Assembly: GCA_021768625.1 (NCBI GenBank)
Contig: JAETUM010000003.1
Location: forward strand, 1-64,000
From: Candidatus Stoquefichus sp.
GTDB taxonomy: Bacteria; Bacillota_I; Bacilli_A; Erysipelotrichales; Coprobacillaceae
Reading direction: 5' to 3'
Length of the DNA: 64,000 nt
The notes beneath the pieces are model-generated. The model ran no database searches. It was not told the DNA's origin and worked only from the letters and a program-made list of their open reading frames with translations. Below are positions 1-7,571 of the stretch, piece after piece; position 1 is the first letter of the stretch; every line of letters starts with the position of its first letter. The position numbers and the translations under genes were made by a program.

Positions 1-5
1 ACGAA

Positions 6-29
6 TGTAGTATCAATACTACACTTTTT
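6..29 (+). terminator. Rho-independent terminator, + strand
   Basis: A 7-bp perfect stem (TGTAGTA / TACTACA, loop TCAA) at 6-23 is followed by a C and five T's on the + strand. It would end a + strand transcript that enters from outside the window; that gene is not visible. Confidence 0.5.
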
Positions 30-42
30 CAGCTTGCACAAA

Positions 43-83
43 TGAAAAACCAGAAGACAATATTTATTTGATATTGTTTCTGG
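43..83 (-). terminator. Terminator of the PTS IIB gene(s)
   Basis: An inverted repeat at 50-63 and 71-83 (CCAGAA... / ...TTCTGG, with a small bulge) is followed on the - strand by a T-rich run at 49-44. It lies about 55 nt downstream of the EIIB stop codon and probably ends that transcript. Confidence 0.6.
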
Positions 84-137
84 TAAAAATATTGTCATCT
101 TAACTTAATGACATTGCATTTAACGCCTCTTCATAAA

Positions 138-452
138 TTATTTGTTCATTAAAGTTAAAGCAAATTCGTAAACTGCTTTTCCGTTCATCATTCCATAGTC
201 TTTCATATTAATAACATCAACTGGTAAATTTAATCCAGCATCAGCAATTAATTTTTCAATTTGAGCTTTTTGGAATCTTACTTGTGGGCCAAGTAATACA
301 CAATCTACTTCACTTAATTTTTTTTCACCATCAGAAATAGGTAAAGCGAAAATTTCGATTTCATCTCCTGCTTCTTTAGCTGCAGTTTCCATTTTTGTTA
401 CTAATAAACTTGTTGACATACCAGCAGCACATACTAACATGATCTTTTTCAT
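138..452 (-). CDS. PTS lactose/cellobiose-type EIIB component
   Basis: A 104-residue single-domain EIIB of the phosphotransferase system. In this family a cysteine takes phosphate from EIIA and passes it to a sugar bound by the membrane EIIC. The start MKKIMLVCAAGMSTS places the phosphocysteine at residue 8 in the usual CxxGMSTS loop. It is full length for the lactose/cellobiose (Lac/Chb) family. A close paralogue lies immediately upstream (541-855), and a hairpin separates the two. No EIIA or EIIC is visible here, so the substrate cannot be named; cellobiose, chitobiose or another beta-glucoside is the usual choice. Confidence 0.85.
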   Translation of the reverse strand: MKKIMLVCAAGMSTSLLVTKMETAAKEAGDEIEIFALPISDGEKKLSEVDCVLLGPQVRFQKAQIEKLIADAGLNLPVDVINMKDYGMMNGKAVYEFALTLMNK

Positions 453-483
453 TATATTTCTCTCCTTACTTCATTCAATTTAG

Positions 484-519
484 AAAAAAAGATTTATAAT
501 ATACATTATAATCTTTTTT
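484..519 (-). terminator. AT-rich hairpin between the two EIIB genes
   Basis: An inverted repeat (AAAAAAGATTTATAAT at 485-500 against ATTATAATCTTTTTT at 505-519, one bulged base) fills the gap between the paralogous EIIB genes and gives a U-rich 3' side on the - strand. It could terminate or attenuate the upstream EIIB message so that the two are made in unequal amounts. Confidence 0.45.
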
Positions 520-540
520 ATCTTATAATTTTTTAATTAA

Positions 541-855
541 TTATCCTAATAATTTTAATGCTGTTTCAAATACAGCTTTACCATTCATTGTTCCGTAATC
601 TCTCATATCAATTACATCAACAGGGATAGGACCAGCTTTTCTTCCAGCAGCCATTTTTTCAATAGCAGCTTTTTGGAATCTTACTTGTGGACCAAGTAAA
701 ATACAATCCACTTCTTCTAATACTCTTGGTGCATCTGAGAATGGTAATGCAAAAATTTTACATTCAACACCTGCATCTTTAGCTGCAGCTTCCATTTTTG
801 TTACTAATAAACTAGTAGACATACCTGCAGAACATACTAATAAAATAGTTTTCAT
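541..855 (-). CDS. PTS lactose/cellobiose-type EIIB component (paralogue)
   Basis: A second EIIB, about 105 residues, plainly homologous to the product of 138-452: shared VCxAGMSTSLLVTKME start, LLGPQVRFQKA centre and MNGKAV near the C-terminus. The phosphocysteine is residue 8. The ATG at 855 is preferred over one six bases upstream because GGAG lies nine bases before it and only three before the other. A promoter (TTTACA-17-TAAAAT at 893-921) overlaps a perfect palindrome, so this is likely the first, regulated gene of the pair. The lack of EIIA/EIIC within view is odd; they may lie beyond the left edge or elsewhere. Confidence 0.85.
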   Translation of the reverse strand: MKTILLVCSAGMSTSLLVTKMEAAAKDAGVECKIFALPFSDAPRVLEEVDCILLGPQVRFQKAAIEKMAAGRKAGPIPVDVIDMRDYGTMNGKAVFETALKLLG

Positions 856-892
856 ATTCATTTACTCCTTTTCTAGTTATTTCTATACATAT

Positions 893-930
893 ATTTTACC
901 AACTTTTAAAGAAATTGTAAACAGTTACAA
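893..930 (-). promoter_or_regulatory. Promoter and palindromic operator of the EIIB gene
   Basis: On the - strand TTTACA (921-916) and TAAAAT (898-893) are 17 bases apart. The -35 is embedded in the perfect palindrome TTGTAAACAGTTACAA (915-930). The inner 14 bases match a CcpA cre site at 11 of 14 positions but lack the central CG, so a CcpA site, or an operator for a GntR-type or other sugar regulator, are both possible. Binding at the -35 would repress. Confidence 0.5.
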
Positions 931-1031
931 AAGAATTTTTTCTATATCAGAAAATTATCTTGATAAAAAGGATAAAAAATGAAATAAAAAAGATTTTGTG
1001 ATAGAATAATATAAGAAAAGAGATGATTAAA

Positions 1032-1568
1032 ATGAAAATATTAATAATAAGTGACAGTCATTGCTTTAATGATAAGTTGGAAAGAATTACAAAAAAATAT
1101 AGCAATCAAGTAGACATGTTTATTCATTGTGGAGATTCTTCTTTAAGCATTAATGATCCATTATTATCTATATTTGATATAGTTGTAAAAGGAAATCATG
1201 ATAATGATGATTTCCCACATTATATAACATATCAAAATATTTGTGTAACACATGGCCAATATTATCATGTTTATGCTGGATATAATGAATTGATAAAGTT
1301 ATGTCAGCAAGAACAATGCAATATATGTCTTCATGGTCATACTCATGTTCCAACATATCAAATACATAATAATATTCATTTTATCAATCCTGGAAGTATT
1401 ATGATGAATAGAGGTTCATATGGTTATGGAACATATGCCATTATGACACTTACACATCATAACATTAACGTTGAATTCTATAATAGTGAAACTGATGAGG
1501 TTTGTCATCAAAATATTATTGATGAAGGATATGAATTACTAGAAGAATTTAAAAAATATGCAAAATAA
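1032..1568 (+). CDS. YfcE/MJ0936-type metallophosphoesterase
   Basis: A calcineurin-like phosphodiesterase of about 178 residues. It has the metal-binding motifs in order: ISDSH near the N-terminus, HCGD, GNHDN, THG and GHTH, followed by NPGS. Family members hydrolyse phosphodiesters such as 2',3'-cAMP or bis-pNPP in vitro; the natural substrate is usually unknown. ATG 1032 is favoured over the in-frame ATG at 1023 because AAAAGAG (1016-1022) sits nine bases before it. The gene stands alone, divergent from the EIIB pair. A paralogue with better synteny to ysnB is at 41131-41598. Confidence 0.8.
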   Translation: MKILIISDSHCFNDKLERITKKYSNQVDMFIHCGDSSLSINDPLLSIFDIVVKGNHDNDDFPHYITYQNICVTHGQYYHVYAGYNELIKLCQQEQCNICLHGHTHVPTYQIHNNIHFINPGSIMMNRGSYGYGTYAIMTLTHHNINVEFYNSETDEVCHQNIIDEGYELLEEFKKYAK

Positions 1569-1569
1569 A

Positions 1570-1596
1570 AAGAAGATTCGTCATTTCAATCTTCTT
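1570..1596. terminator. Bidirectional terminator between convergent genes
   Basis: Perfect 9-bp stem AAGAAGATT / AATCTTCTT (1570-1578, 1588-1596) with a 9-nt loop, between the + strand phosphoesterase and the - strand XRE gene. The flanking A and T runs suit termination mainly on the - strand. Confidence 0.55.
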
Positions 1597-1602
1597 ACTA
1601 CT

Positions 1603-1938
1603 TTATCCCTGTTTTTTTTCTTCTATACGTTTACGTTTGTATTCTATTATAAACATGACTTCTTTTAAATCATCATCAGGTAATTCTGTTAACAAGCGTG
1701 CAATATTCGCGATATTATAATAATCATACTTCTTACCACTCATAATTTCTTCAACGCTTCTTCCATATAAATGGGAAAGTATTTTCAATTCACCTACTGT
1801 CACATCACGTTTTCCATTCTCTATATCAGAAATAGCTGAATGTGGAACATTTAAGTGTGAAGCAACATCTTTTTGAGTTAAATGTTTAAAGTTTCTATAA
1901 ATTTTCAATCTTTTCGCTAGATCCATATCTATAGCCAT
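1603..1938 (-). CDS. XRE-family HTH regulator
   Basis: A 111-residue cytoplasmic DNA-binding protein. Residues about 10-64 form a Cro/C1-type helix-turn-helix (LTQKDVASHLNVPHSAISDIENGK is the recognisable core). The C-terminal half is charged and helical and ends in a Lys/Arg/Glu-rich tail (EYKRKRIEEKKQG), perhaps for dimerisation. It has its own promoter and a strong ribosome site (GGAGGT seven bases before ATG). The adjacent U32 gene is separated by about 115 bases, so no target can be inferred from the context. Confidence 0.85.
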   Translation of the reverse strand: MAIDMDLAKRLKIYRNFKHLTQKDVASHLNVPHSAISDIENGKRDVTVGELKILSHLYGRSVEEIMSGKKYDYYNIANIARLLTELPDDDLKEVMFIIEYKRKRIEEKKQG

Positions 1939-1959
1939 TTATGCCACCTCCATATTCCT

Positions 1960-1988
1960 ATTATATCACTTCTTAAATCATATATCAA
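1960..1988 (-). promoter_or_regulatory. SigA-type promoter of the XRE gene
   Basis: TTGATA (1988-1983) and TATAAT (1965-1960) are separated by exactly 17 bases on the - strand, 22 bases upstream of the XRE start codon. Confidence 0.7.
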
Positions 1989-2053
1989 TTTAGAATTTTA
2001 AAAAAATCAATTTATGAAAGACATAAAACCGCTTTATTTCACAAAAAAGGACA

Positions 2054-4384
2054 TTAATTTTTAAAATAACCTAATGTCCAATCATTTTGATTTTTAATTT
2101 GACTATTTTGTTGCTGATAAACATAATGATAGAAGTCATCAAGTGTTATTTTTACTAAATCACTTTCTTCGTTTGTAAAATGTAAAAATAATCCTTGTAA
2201 TGGTATTTTTTTAATATTATCAATATACAGTGTCTTGCAATTTAAAAGATGCATACGACATTTTTCATCCATCATTAAATCAAACTTTTCATTTTTTCTA
2301 TCTAAAATAGAAAATTGATGATTTTTACATATTTGACAATTATTTTTCTTTTTTCCAAAATAATATTGAGAGATAGGACAATATTCACTTAACATATTTT
2401 CTATCTTTCCATATATTTGTACAATGCATTTTTGATGATCTGCTTTTAATTGTTTCATTTGTTTCTGTGACATTTCTAAAGATAATATTTTGGATTCTGT
2501 ATAATAGTTAGCACTATACGAATTAAATATATTGAGACCCGTTCCTATAATTCTTTCTTTTTCTTGAAAAGCAATATAACTTCCATAATCATTAACCACT
2601 ACTTTTTTAACTTTTTGATATACTTGTGAATTGAAAATTTCTTCTATATCTTGATCTTTACATATTCTAGGAATAAATAAAGCAAAATCTTTATGATGTT
2701 TTGAACATAATTGATATGCTTTAATAGCATCGTTTTGATATGGGTAAAAAATAGTGTGAACTGGATAATGAACAATCATTTCCAGTTGTTTGTAATTGCT
2801 AGCTAATATATAAATATCATGAGAAGACGCTGGTTTATATTCTAATAATGGTTGATATGATTTTTTCTGTGTATGAATTTGATTGTGCATAAGAGTATGA
2901 GATAATTTCTCAATTGCTTCTCTTCTTAATTTGTTGATAATTTTTATTGGTATAGTTATTTTGTCATCTATATCTATATCAATTTTTTGAGCATAAAATA
3001 CAGTTTGTCCAAGTTTAGATAATTGTTGAGCAATTCTTTCTTCACTCAGTGTACTATTGAGAGCCCCTTGTAAAACTTCTGTTGTTCTCTCTTCAATAGT
3101 AATATCTTTAAAAGTGATTGTTAAACAAGCTTTTTCATTAACTCTTCCATAAAATTTCATTTGTATAGGCTGTTTAATATTCTCTTTTTGATATGTCTTT
3201 TGAATACTTTGAACAACATTTTTATTAATAACTTTTCTAACACTACCTTTATATACTGGATAGTTAAATTCTATTTCTACAATATCATCTTTATCTGCAT
3301 GATTAATGAGTCGTCCTTGTAAGTATATTTTATTGACTGGTCTTCCCTTATCTATACTTTCAAAAACAATACTATCTTCTTGTTGTATTTCATCCTTTAA
3401 TTGAATAATAACCCTTTTCTTTTTTTTGTTATATCCAATAACATTTCCTACCACTATTCCCTTGTTTCCAGAGTAATCTCCTTTAACAATATTTGTATCA
3501 TGAAATGCATATCCTTTTGTATAATCACGATTAAACATTGATTTCATATCATATTTGTCATGTTCAAAAGAAACTTCTTGATGTTCTATATAAGCATCAA
3601 TAGCCTTTCTATAAGCTTTTACAACACTTCCAACATATTCTGGACGCTTCATACGTCCTTCTATCTTAAAAGAATGAACACCTGCTTCTATTAATTCACC
3701 AATGTTTTCAATAGTCATAAGATCTTTTGGAGATAAAAGATATGGAATTTTGTTTTCTAGAACCTTATTGTCTTGAAGTAAACGATATTTTAGACGACAT
3801 GGTTGAGCACATTCGCCTCTATTCCCACTTCTCTTTCCTATAAAACTACTTAGTAAACATTGTCCTGAATAACATACACATAGAGCTCCATGAACAAAAA
3901 CTTCAATATCCAAAGAAGTAGAAGAACAAATATCTTGAATCTCTTCAACACTATTTTCACGTGCTAATACAACCCTAGAAGCACCAATTTTTTTAAAAAA
4001 CTGAACACCATACTTGTTCATAACAGATGCTTGTGTACTTATATGTATTTCAAAATCAGGATAAAAAGAACGCACCATTGTACATAGTCCCAAATCTTGA
4101 ATAATGAGTGCATCTATTTGAATATTGTATAAACAGTCTATATACTCTAAAAGTGATGAGAATTCATCATCTTTATAAAGAATATTAACAGTAACAAATA
4201 TTTTAACATTTCTTAGATGGGCATATTCAACTGCCCATAATAATTCTTCTTTATCAAAGTTTTTTGCAAAGGCTCTAGCATTAAACATTGTTCCACCTAA
4301 ATAGATAGCATTGGCCCCATTTTGAATAGCAGCAATTAAAGATTCTTTATCTCCAGCAGGTGCTAATAACTCTATATTTTTCAT
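2054..4384 (-). CDS. U32-family peptidase/hydroxylase-like protein with C-terminal DUF3656 region
   Basis: A 776-residue protein. Residues 1 to about 330 are the U32 domain: LLAPAGDKESL at the start and the signature VFVHGALCVCYSGQCLLSS, then RGECAQPCR, whose cysteines are the conserved set. The rest matches the long C-terminal extension (DUF3656-type) seen in many Firmicute U32 proteins and carries another Cys cluster (NNCQICKNH) near residue 690. U32 proteins were named as collagenases, but several (RlhA, TrhP/TrhO-type) are needed for rRNA or tRNA hydroxylation, which is more likely for a housekeeping copy. It follows mtnN by 40 bases with a hairpin between. Confidence 0.85.
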   Translation of the reverse strand: MKNIELLAPAGDKESLIAAIQNGANAIYLGGTMFNARAFAKNFDKEELLWAVEYAHLRNVKIFVTVNILYKDDEFSSLLEYIDCLYNIQIDALIIQDLGLCTMVRSFYPDFEIHISTQASVMNKYGVQFFKKIGASRVVLARENSVEEIQDICSSTSLDIEVFVHGALCVCYSGQCLLSSFIGKRSGNRGECAQPCRLKYRLLQDNKVLENKIPYLLSPKDLMTIENIGELIEAGVHSFKIEGRMKRPEYVGSVVKAYRKAIDAYIEHQEVSFEHDKYDMKSMFNRDYTKGYAFHDTNIVKGDYSGNKGIVVGNVIGYNKKKKRVIIQLKDEIQQEDSIVFESIDKGRPVNKIYLQGRLINHADKDDIVEIEFNYPVYKGSVRKVINKNVVQSIQKTYQKENIKQPIQMKFYGRVNEKACLTITFKDITIEERTTEVLQGALNSTLSEERIAQQLSKLGQTVFYAQKIDIDIDDKITIPIKIINKLRREAIEKLSHTLMHNQIHTQKKSYQPLLEYKPASSHDIYILASNYKQLEMIVHYPVHTIFYPYQNDAIKAYQLCSKHHKDFALFIPRICKDQDIEEIFNSQVYQKVKKVVVNDYGSYIAFQEKERIIGTGLNIFNSYSANYYTESKILSLEMSQKQMKQLKADHQKCIVQIYGKIENMLSEYCPISQYYFGKKKNNCQICKNHQFSILDRKNEKFDLMMDEKCRMHLLNCKTLYIDNIKKIPLQGLFLHFTNEESDLVKITLDDFYHYVYQQQNSQIKNQNDWTLGYFKN

Positions 4385-4398
4385 CTATACTTCCTCCT

Positions 4399-4426
4399 AA
4401 AAAAAGCAATAACAAATGTTATCGCT
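4399..4426 (-). terminator. Terminator of the yqeH-mtnN operon
   Basis: Stem AGCAATAACA / TGTTATCGCT (4405-4414, 4417-4426; one mismatch) with seven U's following on the - strand. It overlaps the mtnN stop and abuts the ribosome site of the U32 gene, so that gene needs read-through or a promoter inside mtnN. Confidence 0.65.
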
Positions 4427-5114
4427 ATAATATTGAAACAAGTTCATAGCACATATGGGCAGATGATTGACTTGCTTTCTTTAAATACTCATCAAATTGG
4501 ATAGAACTATTCCCTTTGTTGAAAACATCACTTAAAGAGCGTGTGATAATAAATTTTTTACCAAAAGTATAACATACTTGTGCTATTGAAGCAGCTTCCA
4601 TTTCACTACACATAGCCTCTGGAAAATTTTTACGAATTAAAGAAACTTGATTATCTTGAGAAATAAATTGATCACCTGAAACAATCAAGCCAATATGAGA
4701 AACATTATGACTTTTTTCTAAAATTGACTGTACTTTTTCCAATAATTCACTATCTGCTTGAAAATATAATGGAAATCCTGGTACTTTACCCATTTCATGT
4801 CCAAAAGCTGTTACATCAACATCATGATGTGCAACTGCATTAGAAATAACAACATCTCCTACATTTTGATTAAGATGTAATCCCCCAGCAGATCCTACGT
4901 TAATAACATAATCTATGTCATAATAAATCATCATTAATGTTGTTGAAATTGTTGCATTCACTTTTCCAACTCCACATTGTAATACAACAACATCTTTATT
5001 GCTCATCTTTCCTTTATAGAAAGTGTATCCTTGATACTCCTGTTTATCATTTAAATCCATTAGCTTTAAAATTTCAGCAACTTCCTCTTCCATTGCTCCA
5101 ATAATCCCTATCAT
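4425..5114 (-). CDS. mtnN: 5'-methylthioadenosine/S-adenosylhomocysteine nucleosidase
   Basis: A 229-residue cytoplasmic enzyme that cleaves adenine from MTA and SAH, clearing by-products of SAM-dependent reactions. It begins MIGIIGAMEEEV, has the purine-phosphorylase-fold GSAGGL motif, the substrate-contact SEMEAASIAQ and the catalytic Asp in RSLSD. The length is normal for MtnN/Pfs. It is the last clear member of an operon beginning at yqeH, three bases after the yqeM-type methyltransferase gene. An active methyl cycle next to a methyltransferase is sensible but not specific. Confidence 0.95.
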   Translation of the reverse strand: MIGIIGAMEEEVAEILKLMDLNDKQEYQGYTFYKGKMSNKDVVVLQCGVGKVNATISTTLMMIYYDIDYVINVGSAGGLHLNQNVGDVVISNAVAHHDVDVTAFGHEMGKVPGFPLYFQADSELLEKVQSILEKSHNVSHIGLIVSGDQFISQDNQVSLIRKNFPEAMCSEMEAASIAQVCYTFGKKFIITRSLSDVFNKGNSSIQFDEYLKKASQSSAHMCYELVSIL

Positions 5115-5117
5115 ACA

Positions 5118-5828
5118 TTACTCCTTTCGACAAACAAATATAATTCTTTCACATTCTTCTTTATATTCATTAAAATCACTATAATAGTCTATATGTATAA
5201 ATCCAGCTTGTTTTAACCATTCTAAATATTTTTCAATAGCAAAAGTCTTTTGATAATGGTGCTCTTCCACTATTTCATTTTCTATTTTATCATGTATATA
5301 TACATAATGATGTACAAATCCATTATCAATATGTTCAACATGCCATTGGAAAAGAAAATCATCATCTTCTTCATTTTCTTGATAATTATTTAATATATTA
5401 TTCATCTTATATAAACTATCTATATCAAAAATAAAAGTTCCATCATGCTTTAAAGAGTGATATACATTTATAAATGTATCTAATATATCTTGCGGTTCTA
5501 ATAAATAATTAAGAGAATCACATAAACATAATATAAGATCAACAGGATATGAAGTAGAAAAATCACGCATATCAACTTTCTGTAATAATAAATCAACATT
5601 TTTATACATTGCTTTTTGCTTTGTTACATTTAACATATCATCTGAAATGTCAGTAGCAAAAACCTTTTTATTCTTTTGAGATAAACGAATTGCCATCTCT
5701 CCTGTTCCACAACCCAATTCTAAAACTTCATGAAAATCACAATGTTCATTAATAAATTCTTCATAATCGTTATAAAATTGTGGATCCATTAAACTATCAT
5801 AATAATATGCAAAATTTTCATAACTCAT
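5118..5828 (-). CDS. yqeM: Class I SAM-dependent methyltransferase, YqeM type
   Basis: 236 residues with a Rossmann-like methyltransferase domain. Motif I is VLELGCGTGEMAIRLS (residues about 35-50) and the acidic end of strand 2 is FATDISDDML. The position directly after rsfS (ATGA overlap) matches yqeM of B. subtilis, which is the reason for the symbol. The methyl acceptor is unknown; the location in a ribosome-maturation cluster suggests, without proving, an RNA or translation-related target. Confidence 0.85.
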   Translation of the reverse strand: MSYENFAYYYDSLMDPQFYNDYEEFINEHCDFHEVLELGCGTGEMAIRLSQKNKKVFATDISDDMLNVTKQKAMYKNVDLLLQKVDMRDFSTSYPVDLILCLCDSLNYLLEPQDILDTFINVYHSLKHDGTFIFDIDSLYKMNNILNNYQENEEDDDFLFQWHVEHIDNGFVHHYVYIHDKIENEIVEEHHYQKTFAIEKYLEWLKQAGFIHIDYYSDFNEYKEECERIIFVCRKE

Positions 5829-6172
5829 TTTGCTAACATTCCCTCTAAACTAATACGTGGCATATCGCCCCATAACTTTTCTAAATTATAATTATCACGC
5901 TCACCAGCGTCAAAAATATGACAAACAATATCGCCTAAATCAATAAGTAGCCACTTTGAATCACGCAATCCTTCTATACTCTTGACTTCAAAACCATTAA
6001 GCTCACATTCATCTTTAATGTTTTGTTTAATAGCTTGCATTAATCTTTCATTACTTGCTGTACATAAGACAAATGTATCAAAAATAGGACTTGCTTCACG
6101 CATATCAATAGCTACAATATGGCTTCCCATTTTATCATCCATCGCTTTTACTACACATTCTAATTTTGTCAT
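5825..6172 (-). CDS. rsfS: Ribosome silencing factor RsfS
   Basis: 115 residues, standard for RsfS/YbeB. The family binds ribosomal protein uL14 and blocks joining of the subunits during slow growth. Recognisable stretches are the SNERLMQAI region near residue 40, the EGLRDSKWLLIDLGDIVCHIF core and the YNLEKLW tail. It starts on the stop codon of the NadD-YqeK gene (TAATG), so the two are translationally coupled. Confidence 0.95.
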   Translation of the reverse strand: MTKLECVVKAMDDKMGSHIVAIDMREASPIFDTFVLCTASNERLMQAIKQNIKDECELNGFEVKSIEGLRDSKWLLIDLGDIVCHIFDAGERDNYNLEKLWGDMPRISLEGMLAK

Positions 6173-7272
6173 TATATTTCTCCTTTTACTATAAAATGAT
6201 CGTATATTTCATAAAAACATTCATCAATACTTCTACCTTTTTTCTTTGAAAATTCATAAAAATCTATAAGTGAATTTCTAAAACCTTCATGTATATCTTG
6301 TTTACAAATTTCTATTTGCTTTGATGAATCATATCCTCTTAATGGGTCAAGTTTATCAGCAACATAAACACATTTACCTATTGGTGAAATATGAATGCTT
6401 GCTGTGGTATGATCTTCTATTGCTTGTAAAACAACTTCATCTTCAATAAGATATTCATATTCACTTACATAACGCGAAACCCACTGATGCCATATAGCAA
6501 CTGGTTTATCAACATATTCTGGGAAATGCTCTTGCATTATTTTCAATGATTCATCATATTTCATTTCTTTAGCTATATCATGAAACATTCCAGCAATATA
6601 TGCTTGTTGAGCATTAAGATGATTAGCTTCAGCTATTTCTCTGGCTAAGTTGGCCACACTACATGTATGTTTCCATCTTTTTTCTTTCATTTTGATAGAA
6701 ACTATCCCTTCTAAATATAAACCATTTCTTGTGATATATTGAAGAACTTTCGGATCTAACATTTCTATATGTCCATTTCTTATTTCACTACTTGAAGCAT
6801 AAATAGGTACATTTTCTAAAACTATAAAATGATATTTTTCAATATTATCTTGCTTTTGATCATATCCGCCCCTTTGAAATGTAACAAGTTGAACAATTTC
6901 ACTTATTTCTTTTGCAGCTTTCCATTTATGAAAGAGAATTGCTTGATCCATTCCCATAATATAATAATATTGAATATGAGGATTCTTTTCTTTTAATAGC
7001 CTTAATGTATCAATAGTATAGTTTTTTTCATTATCACTTCTATTAAGCTCAATAGTATTAATATTCATATTTGGTATATCACTTAATGCAATTTGAATCA
7101 TTTGTATACGATTTTCAGTTGTTGTATTTGTTTGAATTTTCCATGGATTATGTTTTGTAGGAATAAATTGTATTTCATCTAATCGTAATTGTTTTAAAGC
7201 TTCTTTTGCAATATCTATATGTCCTTTATGTATAGGATCAAAGCTTCCTCCAAATAGTCCTATTCTTTTCAT
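6172..7272 (-). CDS. nadD: Fusion of nicotinate-nucleotide adenylyltransferase (NadD) and HD-domain YqeK
   Basis: 366 residues in two parts. Residues 1 to about 190 are NadD, which makes nicotinate adenine dinucleotide in NAD synthesis: GLFGGSFDPIHKGH contains the nucleotidyltransferase HxGH, and SSSEIR is the second ATP-binding motif. Residues about 195-366 are YqeK, an HD-domain hydrolase of symmetrical dinucleoside tetraphosphates: KHTCSV supplies the first His, GMFHDIAKEM the HD pair, and EDHTT the later metal ligand. In B. subtilis these are separate adjacent genes; here one frame runs through without a stop. It overlaps yhbY by an ATGA. Confidence 0.95.
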   Translation of the reverse strand: MKRIGLFGGSFDPIHKGHIDIAKEALKQLRLDEIQFIPTKHNPWKIQTNTTTENRIQMIQIALSDIPNMNINTIELNRSDNEKNYTIDTLRLLKEKNPHIQYYYIMGMDQAILFHKWKAAKEISEIVQLVTFQRGGYDQKQDNIEKYHFIVLENVPIYASSSEIRNGHIEMLDPKVLQYITRNGLYLEGIVSIKMKEKRWKHTCSVANLAREIAEANHLNAQQAYIAGMFHDIAKEMKYDESLKIMQEHFPEYVDKPVAIWHQWVSRYVSEYEYLIEDEVVLQAIEDHTTASIHISPIGKCVYVADKLDPLRGYDSSKQIEICKQDIHEGFRNSLIDFYEFSKKKGRSIDECFYEIYDHFIVKGEI

Positions 7273-7556
7273 GGTAACTTATATATCCTTTTTTCACTTG
7301 CTTTATATAAAACGATAGTATGTCCAATGATTTGAATAACTTCTGATTTAGATTGAACACTTATTTCTAAAGCAACTGTATGAACATCATCAGGACATGT
7401 ATCAAGAAGCTTCACTTTAATTAGTTCATGCGCTTCTAATGCATCCAATATACCTTTAATTTGATTACTTGTTACGCCATCTTTCCCAACTTGAAAAATA
7501 GCAGAAAGATGATGAGCTTCAGATCTCAAATATCTTTTTTGTTTTCCAGTCAACAT
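7269..7556 (-). CDS. yhbY: CRM-domain RNA-binding protein YhbY/YqeI
   Basis: 95 residues, a single CRM domain. LTGKQKRYLRSEAHHL opens the domain and VGKDGVT forms the GxxG-like loop used for RNA contact. The family associates with pre-50S particles. It lies 15 bases after yqeH, as in B. subtilis (yqeH-aroE-yqeI) but without aroE. The ribosome site AAGGAGAAAG is clear. Confidence 0.92.
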   Translation of the reverse strand: MLTGKQKRYLRSEAHHLSAIFQVGKDGVTSNQIKGILDALEAHELIKVKLLDTCPDDVHTVALEISVQSKSEVIQIIGHTIVLYKASEKRIYKLP

Positions 7557-7571
7557 TTTCTTTCTCCTTTT

